From: Nitrospira sp. BO4
GTDB taxonomy: Bacteria; Nitrospirota; Nitrospiria; Nitrospirales; Nitrospiraceae
DNA length: 64,000 bases
Reading direction: 5' to 3'
Assembly (NCBI GenBank): GCA_030144965.1
Contig: JAMPUU010000012.1
Coordinates: 372,001-436,000 of the forward strand
Shown: piece by piece, positions 56,421 to 64,000 of the stretch
Layout: each line of letters starts with the position of its first letter
How positions within the stretch are numbered: position 1 is the first letter of the stretch
Translations under genes and position numbers: made by a program
The notes under the pieces: generated by a model
Seen by the model: the letters and a program-made list of their open reading frames with translations, nothing else
Told to the model about the DNA's origin: nothing
The model's database searches: none

Positions 56421-56933
56421 TCAACGGGTGGGACTCGACTCACCTTCCATCTTCTCTTCCTGCATGGCGCTATGATCCTGATACGCCTCACTGGCTTCCA
56501 CGTCCAACATTCGTTCGAACGTATGCAGCGTCGCGCGCATCCGCTCAACCATGAGCAACCGTTGCTTTTGCAGCATGGATAGGTCGCGTTGCGTATTCCC
56601 CAGCTCGGCTCGTGCTTGTCGGAACAGCTCGCTCGCCTTCAATTCCGCTTCTTTCACAATCAATTCGGCGTCCCGCTGAGCACTTCGCTTGACGTCATCA
56701 GCCAGCGACTGAGCGGAGACCAATGTGTTGGACAGCGTCGCCTCGGTCCGTTTCAGGTCCGATACCTGTTGCTCGAGCGACACAATCCGGTCACGCAATG
56801 TCATATTATCGCGGTTTAGGGACTCGACCGTTTGCGCGATCTCCTCCAAAAAGCGGTTCACCTCTTCGCGATCATAGCCACGAAGTTTGACTTGAAAGAC
56901 CATCTGCTGAATATCGAGCGGTGTGATCTTCAT
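56421..56933 (-). CDS. divIVA: DivIVA-domain protein
   Basis: The 170-residue protein begins MKITPLDIQQMVFQVKLRGYDREEVNRFLEEIA, the DivIVA membrane-curvature domain. It then forms a long coiled coil through about residue 130. It probably helps place the division or pole machinery. The ATG at 56933 has GGGGGAAG before it; an ATG at 56945 adds four residues. It follows yggT, as in many bacteria, and the division genes ftsA and ftsZ lie a few kilobases upstream. Confidence 0.88.
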   Translation of the reverse strand: MKITPLDIQQMVFQVKLRGYDREEVNRFLEEIAQTVESLNRDNMTLRDRIVSLEQQVSDLKRTEATLSNTLVSAQSLADDVKRSAQRDAELIVKEAELKASELFRQARAELGNTQRDLSMLQKQRLLMVERMRATLHTFERMLDVEASEAYQDHSAMQEEKMEGESSPTR

Positions 56934-56953
56934 GGCTTCCCCCATTGGTTGAG

Positions 56954-57250
56954 TCAGTTCATCCGCAACGCAAAATCCTTAATCGACTGTACCACGGCAA
57001 TCTGCACAAACCAGATCCCCACAATGACGACCAGCGGCGACCAATCGATGCCCATCCCCCAACCCAGTCTCCGTCGGAGCGGAGCCAAGACCGGTTCCGT
57101 TGCGCGAGTCAGGAATTGGACGATCGGATTCCACGGGTCCGGATTCACCCAAGAGATGAGTGCCCGTGCAATCACGATCCAGCTATAGAACGTCAACGCA
57201 TAATCCAGCACGGTCGCAAAGCCCAACAAGGTATTTCCCAGCACGAACAT
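56954..57250 (-). CDS. yggT: YggT-family membrane protein
   Basis: The 98-residue protein has two hydrophobic segments (residues 5-28 and 70-90) flanking VNPDPWNPIVQFLTRATEPVLAPLRR, the YggT signature. Family members sit near division and osmotic-stress genes; the biochemical role is unclear. Its ATG overlaps the proC stop by one base (TGATG). divIVA follows closely. Confidence 0.9.
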   Translation of the reverse strand: MFVLGNTLLGFATVLDYALTFYSWIVIARALISWVNPDPWNPIVQFLTRATEPVLAPLRRRLGWGMGIDWSPLVVIVGIWFVQIAVVQSIKDFALRMN

Positions 57251-58068
57251 CAGCTTCCAAGCTCCTGAGAACGTTTCGTGGCAGCTTCAACAGCATCGAT
57301 CAACACAGCTCGAAGGCCGCCCTGCTCCAGTCGATGCAGGCCCGCGATGGTCGTTCCGCCGGGAGAGGCAACCTGATCCTTGAGACGAGCAGGATGTTGC
57401 CCAGTCTCCAAGACCAATCGGGCGGCACCCAACACGGTTTGGGCTGCGAGCAGGCCGGCTGTCTCTCTCGGTAATCCCATTTTTACCCCACCATCGGCCA
57501 TGGCTTCTATCGCGAGAAACACGTATGCAGGTCCGCTTCCGCTTAACCCGGTCACCGCATCCATGAGACGCTCCTCGACAGAGACGACTCTACCCACTGA
57601 TTCGAAGATCTGCCGGGCGCAGGCGATCCCGTCTTCACCCACTCCTGGTCCGATCGCCAATGCCGTCATCCCTTCCCCGACCATCGCCGGCGTATTCGGC
57701 ATGGCACGAACGACGCGGGTGTGCCGCCCACAAGCTTCCATGATTCGGCTGATTCGTACGCCGGCAGCCACTGAAATCACGAGCCGCTTGGCCGATACGG
57801 CGCCGACTCCCTTGAGGGCTTCTGCCATGACCTGCGGTTTGACGGCCAAGACGACGACGTCGCTTGAGACAACGATGTCATGATTCGAGACACCGACCTG
57901 CACCCCGTATTGCTTCTTGAGGTGATCCAGCCGGGTTGCATCCGGATCAGCCACCTGGATCTGTTCAGACTTGTATAACTTGGCCGAGAGAACCCCACTA
58001 ATCAGCGCCTCCGCCATTCGACCGCCGCCGATAAAGCCAAGATGTCTTGCGGGAACCATCCTAGGCAT
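57250..58068 (-). CDS. proC: Pyrroline-5-carboxylate reductase
   Basis: The 272-residue enzyme makes proline from pyrroline-5-carboxylate. It starts near HLGFIGGGRMAEALISG, the NAD(P) motif, and carries VVRAMPNTPAMVGEGMTAL and DAVTGLSGSGPAYVFLAIEAMADGGVKMGL. The ATG at 58068 overlaps the yggS stop; an ATG nine bases later is equally possible. The open frame extends further upstream inside yggS without homology. The yggS-proC-yggT order is common. Confidence 0.94.
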   Translation of the reverse strand: MPRMVPARHLGFIGGGRMAEALISGVLSAKLYKSEQIQVADPDATRLDHLKKQYGVQVGVSNHDIVVSSDVVVLAVKPQVMAEALKGVGAVSAKRLVISVAAGVRISRIMEACGRHTRVVRAMPNTPAMVGEGMTALAIGPGVGEDGIACARQIFESVGRVVSVEERLMDAVTGLSGSGPAYVFLAIEAMADGGVKMGLPRETAGLLAAQTVLGAARLVLETGQHPARLKDQVASPGGTTIAGLHRLEQGGLRAVLIDAVEAATKRSQELGS

Positions 58069-58771
58069 GGCGCGCTCCAAACAGGGCGGTGCCGACACGG
58101 ACCAGTGTCGCCCCCTCCTCGATGGCTGCTTCATAGTCGTTCGACATGCCCATCGACAGTTGATCCATGCTCACGGAGGATATCTGCAATGCCATGATCT
58201 GGCGAGCCAATTCCCTGAGTTTCCTGAAATACGGTCGAGCCGAGTCCGAATCAGCAGTTGGTGGTGGGATCGTCATGAGACCTTTGATACAGATATGGGG
58301 AAGTTCCGCCATGCTCGATAGCGATCGCATCACGTCGTCCGCACGAAACCCTGTCTTCGTCGGCTCGTCTCCGATATTCACTTCCAGCAAAACTTTCTGT
58401 CGGCGGCCGGCTTCTCCCGCACGACGGTCGATTTCATGCGCCAGGTCCAGGCTGTCCACCGAATGAATCAAGTCGAATACACAGATCACTGACCGTACCT
58501 TCCTCCGCTGGAGGTGCCCGATAAAATGCCATTGCACGGACGCCTGAGAAAACGCGGATATCTTAGAACGCGCTTCCTGCACACGATTTTCGCCCAAGAT
58601 GGACAAACCGGCGCGCACCCCTTCCGCAATGTGGTCGACCATCACGGTTTTTGTCGCAGCCACGAGTCGAACGCTGCCGCCGAGGCGTCCGGCCTTTTCT
58701 TCGGCTGACCGAATTTTCGTCAGCACCGTTTGAACACGCGTGGTAATCGTCTCTTGGATGAGCGGTTCCAT
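58061..58771 (-). CDS. yggS: PLP-binding protein YggS/PLPBP family
   Basis: This 236-residue TIM-barrel-like protein binds pyridoxal phosphate through the Lys in RLVAATKTVMVDHI. It has ILGENRVQEA, WHFIGHLQRRK, KGLMTIPPP and LSMGMSNDYEAAIEEGATLVRVGTALFG. The family controls PLP and amino-acid balance and is not an enzyme in the classic sense. It overlaps proC. Confidence 0.95.
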   Translation of the reverse strand: MEPLIQETITTRVQTVLTKIRSAEEKAGRLGGSVRLVAATKTVMVDHIAEGVRAGLSILGENRVQEARSKISAFSQASVQWHFIGHLQRRKVRSVICVFDLIHSVDSLDLAHEIDRRAGEAGRRQKVLLEVNIGDEPTKTGFRADDVMRSLSSMAELPHICIKGLMTIPPPTADSDSARPYFRKLRELARQIMALQISSVSMDQLSMGMSNDYEAAIEEGATLVRVGTALFGARHA

Positions 58772-58855
58772 CGTCCATTCTCATGAGTCGCGGCCGCTCA
58801 TTCAGCGAACCGTCCCTATTCTAGCGGAAGAACCTGAGAATTGGCAGAGTCTGAG

Positions 58856-59599
58856 CTATCTTCGCTTCAGCGGCAAGCCGATTGCGCTGACCATAGTCCC
58901 GTTGACTTTGCCCTCTCGCCGATAGGAAAAAAAGAGATCTGCATGGCAAATGGTACAGAGGTTCACGGTCGTGATGGACTGAGGAACGGCCCCAAAGGCC
59001 TGTGCTTGTTCTTTGACGAGGGCTTTCAAATCAAGGTGTGTTTTTCCGCCCTTCCTGCTTTGAATCACTTTGTCCCAACCTGAAAACTCCTTACGCAAGT
59101 TGTTCAGAACGGGCTCATCCACCTCATAGCAACAGACGCCGGCGGACGGACCGATACTGATACGGATCTCTTCAGGGACTGAGCCGAAGCGAGCCTGTAA
59201 CAGCGCCAGTGTTTTGGGTACGATCCCGGCAACAGCTCCCCGCCAGCCGGCATGGATCGCGGCGACGACACGACGCTTGGAATCATGCATCAATATCGGA
59301 ACGCAATCCGCCGTCCGCACGGCTACCATGACCCCGGACCGATCAGTCACCAAGGCGTCCCATCCGCCGATAAATCGATCCGTTGAAGCGAGTGCGCGAT
59401 CGACTACGAGGGCATCCGTCCCATGAACCTGCTTGACAGAAAGCGTCCATGAAGACGACGCGGTCCCTTGTAGCCCTCGCAATGGAACACCCACTTCAAG
59501 GTCGAACCCCGCTGCATGCCGACGGGTCCCGAAAAAATGACGGATCTGACTCCGGGCATCCGCAAATGCCGGGACAGTAATAACCGATGGACTCGTCAT
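58856..59599 (-). CDS. pgeF: Laccase-domain purine nucleoside phosphorylase (YfiH/PgeF family)
   Basis: The 247-residue protein has the family zinc-site residues: a His in LSVKQVHGTDALVV, a second in AAIHAGWRGAVAGIV, and the Cys in SAGVCCYEVDEPVL. It also has the ADCVPILMHD segment. Relatives act on purine nucleosides or correct peptidoglycan precursors. A GTG at 59617 is an alternative start. It lies 24 bases after ftsZ, a common position for this family. Confidence 0.88.
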   Translation of the reverse strand: MTSPSVITVPAFADARSQIRHFFGTRRHAAGFDLEVGVPLRGLQGTASSSWTLSVKQVHGTDALVVDRALASTDRFIGGWDALVTDRSGVMVAVRTADCVPILMHDSKRRVVAAIHAGWRGAVAGIVPKTLALLQARFGSVPEEIRISIGPSAGVCCYEVDEPVLNNLRKEFSGWDKVIQSRKGGKTHLDLKALVKEQAQAFGAVPQSITTVNLCTICHADLFFSYRREGKVNGTMVSAIGLPLKRR

Positions 59600-59641
59600 C
59601 TCAACGCTCAACCCCACATCATGTGACGACCGGGACGAGAA

Positions 59642-60838
59642 CTAGTCCGCTTGTTTGCGAAGAAACGTCGGAACATCCCATTCATCTTCGGCCGCTAAAC
59701 CAACTCGGTCCAGGGACTCACGCGCATCGGTCATTCGTCTCAAAAACGTGGGGCGGTCCAGATCCTTCATCGGCCGATCCATGCCAACGGAGGCGCCCAC
59801 GCCTGCCAACACCGGTTGTACAGGTTTGGCCGGCCGATTGGTTCCTCGGTCCATCCCAATCGTGGCAGCTGCTGCATCGTCTTCTCGTTCAAATCCGGTC
59901 GCGATCACCGTAATGACGAGTTCCTCACCCAGGTCGGGGTTGATGACCTGCCCGACAATGATATTGGCTTCCGGATCCGCCGTCTGCTGAATGATGGATG
60001 CTGCCTCCTCGATTTCATGCAGCGACATGCTGGGACCTCCCGTAATGTTCAACAGGACCCCACGGGCGCCTTCGACACTCCCTTCTTCCAAGAGAGGACT
60101 GCACATGGCTTTTTGGGCCGCTTCGATCGCCCGGTTCGGCCCACGGGAAATGCCCATGCCCATGACCGCGCGTCCGGTGTGTGACATCACCGTGCGGACA
60201 TCGGCAAAATCGACGTTCACATGGCCTGTGGTGGTAATGACATCGGCGATGCCTTGAATGGCTTGTCGCAATACATCATCCGCAACCTTGAACGCTTCCA
60301 GCAGGGGAGTTGATTTGTCGACGATCCCCAGCAACCGCTGGTTGGGAATCACGAGTAACGTATCGACATGCCGGCGCAGGTCCCGGATTCCCTCTTCGGC
60401 ATGCTTGTGTCGCCGTTGGCCTTCATACTGAAACGGCTTCGTCACGACGCCTACCGTGAGAATACCCATTTCGCGGGCAATGCTGGCCACGATGGGAGCG
60501 GCTCCGGTACCGGTTCCTCCACCCATTCCCGCGGTGACGAAGACCATATCGGCCCCTTCGAGACATTCGCGGATGTGCTCCTTGCTTTCAAGCGCCGCGT
60601 CCCGACCGACTTCCGGCTTTGCCCCCGCACCCAACCCCCTGGTCCGTTCCGGGCCGAGTTGGATCTTGAAGGAAGCCAGGGACCGATCAAGTGCCTGAAG
60701 GTCGGTGTTGCTCGCGATAAAATCGACACGAGCTAACCCGGAGGTGATCATCGTGTTGATCGCGTTGCATCCGGCGCCGCCGATCCCGATCACCTTAATA
60801 CGGACCGGCGACAGCACATCTTCCTGGAATGAGAACAT
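59642..60838 (-). CDS. ftsZ: Cell division protein FtsZ
   Basis: The 398-residue tubulin homologue has [12 protein letters not shown], the GTP-binding signature [13 protein letters not shown] and the T7 loop [11 protein letters not shown]. After a disordered linker it ends [11 protein letters not shown], the conserved peptide that binds FtsA. A GGGAGGTG ribosome site lies eight bases before the ATG. ftsA lies just upstream, 62 bases away. Confidence 0.98.
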   Translation of the reverse strand: MFSFQEDVLSPVRIKVIGIGGAGCNAINTMITSGLARVDFIASNTDLQALDRSLASFKIQLGPERTRGLGAGAKPEVGRDAALESKEHIRECLEGADMVFVTAGMGGGTGTGAAPIVASIAREMGILTVGVVTKPFQYEGQRRHKHAEEGIRDLRRHVDTLLVIPNQRLLGIVDKSTPLLEAFKVADDVLRQAIQGIADVITTTGHVNVDFADVRTVMSHTGRAVMGMGISRGPNRAIEAAQKAMCSPLLEEGSVEGARGVLLNITGGPSMSLHEIEEAASIIQQTADPEANIIVGQVINPDLGEELVITVIATGFEREDDAAAATIGMDRGTNRPAKPVQPVLAGVGASVGMDRPMKDLDRPTFLRRMTDARESLDRVGLAAEDEWDVPTFLRKQAD

Positions 60839-60900
60839 TGGGACACCTCCCTCATATCACCCAGCGCGACAACCATCGGTTGTCCGCAAGGTTTTTAAGG

Positions 60901-62142
60901 TTAAAAGACCTCCAACACCCGCTTCGTCCACCCGAACATTCTGGCCCAGGTTCCTCCGTTACGAAGCCCGGCCGTCTCCAATTCATCGACATGTCGCCGG
61001 GCATGCCACAAGAGACCAACCCCCGTCGAGTGACTGGGATGGCCGACGATATCTCTGAGCCCTCCGACACCGGAAGGTACCCCTCGGCGCGCCGGCAGGT
61101 TCAATACTTTCTCGGCGGCATCGGGCATGCCGTCCAAAAGTGACGTGCCGCCGGTAATCACCACACCGGCGCCCAACATCCCTTCATAGCCGGCGCGGGC
61201 AATCTCTCTACGGACGAGGTCAAACATCTCGTCAACTCGCGGCTCCAAGATCTCGGCGATATCCCGCCGGGAAAATGTTCGAGCAGGCCGATCCCCGACC
61301 GAGGGCACTTCGACGATCTGATGTCCGGTCACCAACTCGGTCCGCGCCACACCATGTTGAGTCTTGATCTTCTCAGCTTCGGTTTGTGACGTGAGCAGGC
61401 CGATGGCCAAGTCCTTCGTCAAATTTTGACCGCCGATGGGGAGCACCGCCGAGTGACGGATACTGCCGTCCAGGAAAATAGCAAGGTCTGTTGTCCCTCC
61501 TCCCAAATCCACCATGGCCACGCCCAAATCGCGTTCTTCCTGACTCAATACAGCTTCACTCGAGGCCAGCGGCTGCAGAATGATGTCCACCACGTCGAGT
61601 CCCGCCCGGTTCACGCTCTTTACGATGTTCTGGGCGGAAGTGACGGCACCGGTGATGACGTGGACGTTGACTTCCAACCGATTACCCGACAGACCCAATG
61701 GTTCACGTACTCCTTCTTGTCCGTCCACCATGAATTCCCGCGGCAGGACGTGCAGAATCCTCCGCTCATGGGGGATCACGGCGAGCGTGCGTGCGCTTTC
61801 GATGGCTCGATGGATATCTTCGCGGGTCACCTCGGCCCGCTTGAGCGCTACGACGCCCTTACAGTTTTCAGCGGAAATATGGCTGCCTGCGATACCGGTA
61901 TAGACTGAATTGATCTGGACCGCCGCCATCAGTTCCGCTTCTTCGACGGCCTTCTTGATGGATTCGACGGTGCTTTCGATATCGACGACCACTCCTTTAC
62001 GCAAGCCGCGCGAAGGGCTCGATCCGACACCGATAATGTTGAGACCTCCGCCATCGGTCATCTCCGCCACGATCGCGCAGATCTTCGTGGTTCCGATGTC
62101 GAGCCCGACCAGAATTTGATCCCGTTTTGGCACCGCAATCAC
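60901..62142 (-). CDS. ftsA: Cell division protein FtsA
   Basis: The 413-residue actin-like protein tethers FtsZ to the membrane. It has VGLDIGTTKICAIVAE, GGGTTDLAIFLDGSI, GVVITGGTSLLDGM and a C-terminal amphipathic helix (RMFGWTKRVLEVF). The GTG at 62142 overlaps the ftsQ stop (GTGA). A second GTG at 62133 fits the upstream AAGGGGGG ribosome site better, so the real start may be there. Confidence 0.96.
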   Translation of the reverse strand: MIAVPKRDQILVGLDIGTTKICAIVAEMTDGGGLNIIGVGSSPSRGLRKGVVVDIESTVESIKKAVEEAELMAAVQINSVYTGIAGSHISAENCKGVVALKRAEVTREDIHRAIESARTLAVIPHERRILHVLPREFMVDGQEGVREPLGLSGNRLEVNVHVITGAVTSAQNIVKSVNRAGLDVVDIILQPLASSEAVLSQEERDLGVAMVDLGGGTTDLAIFLDGSIRHSAVLPIGGQNLTKDLAIGLLTSQTEAEKIKTQHGVARTELVTGHQIVEVPSVGDRPARTFSRRDIAEILEPRVDEMFDLVRREIARAGYEGMLGAGVVITGGTSLLDGMPDAAEKVLNLPARRGVPSGVGGLRDIVGHPSHSTGVGLLWHARRHVDELETAGLRNGGTWARMFGWTKRVLEVF

Positions 62143-62996
62143 CCCCCTTCGCGTACGATGATCCGGTTCTCGTACCGCAGATCCACTTCGTGTGCTCCGT
62201 GCCCATGTCCATCAAAGTTCAGCGTTTTCAGCGTCGGTTTGACGCGTTGGAACCGCTCCCACTGCTCCCCGATCGCTTCCTGCCCAAATTGGAATCGGAC
62301 TCCCTGGACAAGGGCCACTAGATTCGACGGGTTTCCCGCGTGTACTTGTAGCCGGCCATCGAGGGTTCTCCCGACCACTCTGGCGAGCTCGACGCCGGAC
62401 ACAATGGCATGTCGTACCGCCTGCGTTCCTTGCAGCAGCCCTTGCAGATCGATTCCCGTGACGAGAGGCAACGCGTCATCGTCGGTCTGACCGAGCCGGG
62501 AAAGCACATGCCCCTCGTCATCGCTCAGAAAGTTCTGTGACTCGGCACGTACGATCGCCGCAGGCTTTCGTTCGACTACCGAGATCCGCAACTCATGAAG
62601 GGGAACACGGGTCACTTCAGCCGTTTTGACCCACGGATGAGATTCGACCTGTTCCTTGATGGCCGTCGTGACGATCAGGTGGAGCGGCGTCCCAGGTTTT
62701 ACCTTTGCAAGATCGAGCACTTTCTGTTTATCGATATGGTGCGCTCCCTCGACTGTGATCGTCGTGATCTCCAACAGATGTTGGAACGCCGGTCCGGTGT
62801 GTTTGACGCCCATCACGATGAGCCATGTCCCGAGCGCTATCGCGGTCGCCACGCCGGCCCAACGAACGAGGGCCTTCCGTCTGGCGGCGTTCGCTCGTCC
62901 GGCTTCCTTCACGGCTTTCTCCCCTTGCGGATCCTTCCACTGATTCTTTCGGGGAACTGCATCCCCCGTCCGCCGTTTCTTCAAGAAGAATCGCAT
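62139..62996 (-). CDS. ftsQ: Cell division protein FtsQ
   Basis: The 285-residue protein has a basic cytoplasmic tail, one membrane segment (VRWAGVATAIALGTWLIVMGV), the POTRA domain (ITVEGAHHIDKQKVLDLAKVKPGTPL) and the FtsQ beta domain. I use the ATG at 62996, which overlaps the ddl stop by one base (TGATG). An in-frame ATG at 63029 would add 11 residues inside ddl. It links cytoplasmic and periplasmic parts of the divisome. Confidence 0.93.
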   Translation of the reverse strand: MRFFLKKRRTGDAVPRKNQWKDPQGEKAVKEAGRANAARRKALVRWAGVATAIALGTWLIVMGVKHTGPAFQHLLEITTITVEGAHHIDKQKVLDLAKVKPGTPLHLIVTTAIKEQVESHPWVKTAEVTRVPLHELRISVVERKPAAIVRAESQNFLSDDEGHVLSRLGQTDDDALPLVTGIDLQGLLQGTQAVRHAIVSGVELARVVGRTLDGRLQVHAGNPSNLVALVQGVRFQFGQEAIGEQWERFQRVKPTLKTLNFDGHGHGAHEVDLRYENRIIVREGG

Positions 62997-63985
62997 CACG
63001 CTGACTCCCGATTGACAGCTTGTGCACACCGAGCCGCGCGATCGAGCGCCGACTGCAGAATTCGCTCAACCAACGTGTCGTACCCGATTCCTACTTGAGC
63101 TGCGGCCATCGGCAGCAGACTGGTTTCTGTCATGCCGGGCACGGTGTTGATTTCCAGGACATAGGGACGGCCTCTCGGAGTGATTCGAAAATCCACGCGG
63201 GCAGCCCCCTCGCAGCCCAACACGTCGTAGGTTCGGCTCGCCAATTCACTGACTCGCCGAAGCACCTTGGGAGGAAATGGAGCAGGACAGAGGTACCGGG
63301 TCCTGCCCTTCTGATACTTGGCCGAGAAATCGTAAAAACCCTCGGGCGCCACGATTTCAATCGGCGGGAGCACGGTCGAGCCGCCCGTCGCCGTCCCAAG
63401 GATGGAAACGGCCGCTTCATGCCCCGGAATATAGCTTTCGACCATCACCTCCGGGTCATAACGATGCGCCAGTGCGAGCGCCTCCTTCCATTGACCCGTA
63501 CGACGCACAATCGTAACCCCGATGGTAGAGCCCTGAGATACCGGCTTGACGACGACGGGTAATTCGAGTCGTGCCTCCTGTAGAATCTTCGACAGTGACG
63601 GTCTGTCATCTTCCCGTACGACTGTTCCGGCAGCAACCGGAACGCCATGCGCAGCCAATAACGTTTTGGTGATCGCCTTATGCATTCCCACGGCGCTCGC
63701 CCGTACGCCGGACCCTGTGTACGGAATACCGAGTGTCTCGAGAAACCCTTGGACTGTTCCGTCTTCACCCCCCGGTCCATGCAGCGAGAGAAAGGCAATG
63801 GCCACCTTCTGATTCTCCAAATCCCGATGGAGACGATCGGTGACGTCGATGGGCACCGCATCGTACCCACGGCGGATCAGCGACTGATGGACGGCCCGGC
63901 CGGTTTTCAGAGAGATCTCCCGCTCCGAAGATTGTCCCCCCATCAGCACACCGATTCGCGCATCTGTCATTCGACCAGTCGGCAT
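62996..63985 (-). CDS. ddl: D-alanine--D-alanine ligase
   Basis: The 329-residue ATP-grasp enzyme joins two D-alanines for peptidoglycan. It has VLMGGQSSEREISLKTG, HGPGGEDGTVQGFLETLGIPYTGSG, VVKPVSQGSTIGVTIV and RVDFRITPRGRPYVLEINTVPGMTE. The ATG at 63985 has AGAGAGGG upstream; a TTG at 63991 and an ATG at 63970 are alternatives. The gene is complete, 15 bases from the window edge. ftsQ is translationally coupled. murB or murC would be expected further upstream. Confidence 0.96.
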   Translation of the reverse strand: MPTGRMTDARIGVLMGGQSSEREISLKTGRAVHQSLIRRGYDAVPIDVTDRLHRDLENQKVAIAFLSLHGPGGEDGTVQGFLETLGIPYTGSGVRASAVGMHKAITKTLLAAHGVPVAAGTVVREDDRPSLSKILQEARLELPVVVKPVSQGSTIGVTIVRRTGQWKEALALAHRYDPEVMVESYIPGHEAAVSILGTATGGSTVLPPIEIVAPEGFYDFSAKYQKGRTRYLCPAPFPPKVLRRVSELASRTYDVLGCEGAARVDFRITPRGRPYVLEINTVPGMTETSLLPMAAAQVGIGYDTLVERILQSALDRAARCAQAVNRESA

Positions 63986-64000
63986 CGACAATCCCTCTCT

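Overview
The window looks like chromosomal DNA of a Nitrospira-type bacterium (phylum Nitrospirota), most likely a nitrite oxidiser or comammox relative. I infer this from gene content. A contiguous set of reductive TCA (rTCA) genes includes both ATP-citrate lyase subunits, a monomeric isocitrate dehydrogenase and an anchor-less fumarate reductase pair. A five-subunit 2-oxoacid:ferredoxin oxidoreductase of the Hydrogenobacter/Aquifex kind lies close by. The rest is Gram-negative housekeeping. No nitrite oxidoreductase or ammonia oxidation gene lies in the window, so the species cannot be fixed. I saw no rRNA, tRNA, CRISPR array, insertion sequence or prophage.

Layout. 1-2241: a tandem duplication carrying an outer-membrane protein gene and the 3' tail of sucD. 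2122-14679 (all minus): aclB-aclA-acn-idh-frdB-frdA-sucC-sucD, from a good promoter upstream of aclB. These genes cover citrate cleavage, citrate/isocitrate interconversion, reductive carboxylation, fumarate reduction and succinyl-CoA formation. 14862-18526: mutM, a dual-specificity phosphatase, two small genes with leaderless-type promoters, an Rsm22-like methyltransferase and a small conserved-looking gene. 18625-22991 (minus): a promoter-to-terminator operon for the five-subunit oxidoreductase, which would supply the ferredoxin-dependent carboxylation step. 23264-29889: a MetV-like zinc protein, queF, apaH, a DUF309 gene, then folD-metF-panB (one-carbon and pantothenate metabolism) and two coupled hypothetical genes. 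29926-38863 (minus): a ribosomal protein and fatty acid operon, rpsF-ssb-rpsR-yceD-rpmF-plsX-fabH-fabD-fabG-acpP-fabF-rnc, followed by a cyclophilin.

39118-43381 (plus): an imuB-dnaE2 translesion polymerase pair behind a palindrome. 43391-44954: a Fic-family gene with two inverted-repeat operators, followed by the remnant of a second Fic gene. 44980-50947 (minus): ychF, pth, rplY, prs, ispE and a sigma-54 response regulator. Together with 50932-54048 this makes a pilC-pilS-pilR type cluster. 54196-58771: pgsA, a small gene, a beta-lactamase-fold hydrolase, divIVA, yggT, proC and yggS. 58856-63985 (minus): the end of the division and cell wall cluster, ddl-ftsQ-ftsA-ftsZ-pgeF.

The most unusual observations are scars in the rTCA operon: a decayed sucD tail inside a tandem duplication, and an aclA C-terminus repeated in frame just past its stop with only synonymous changes. 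Others are the paired Fic operators with a neighbouring Fic remnant, three genes whose -10 boxes sit so close to the ATG that the mRNAs should be leaderless, and a separately encoded MetV-like domain near metF.
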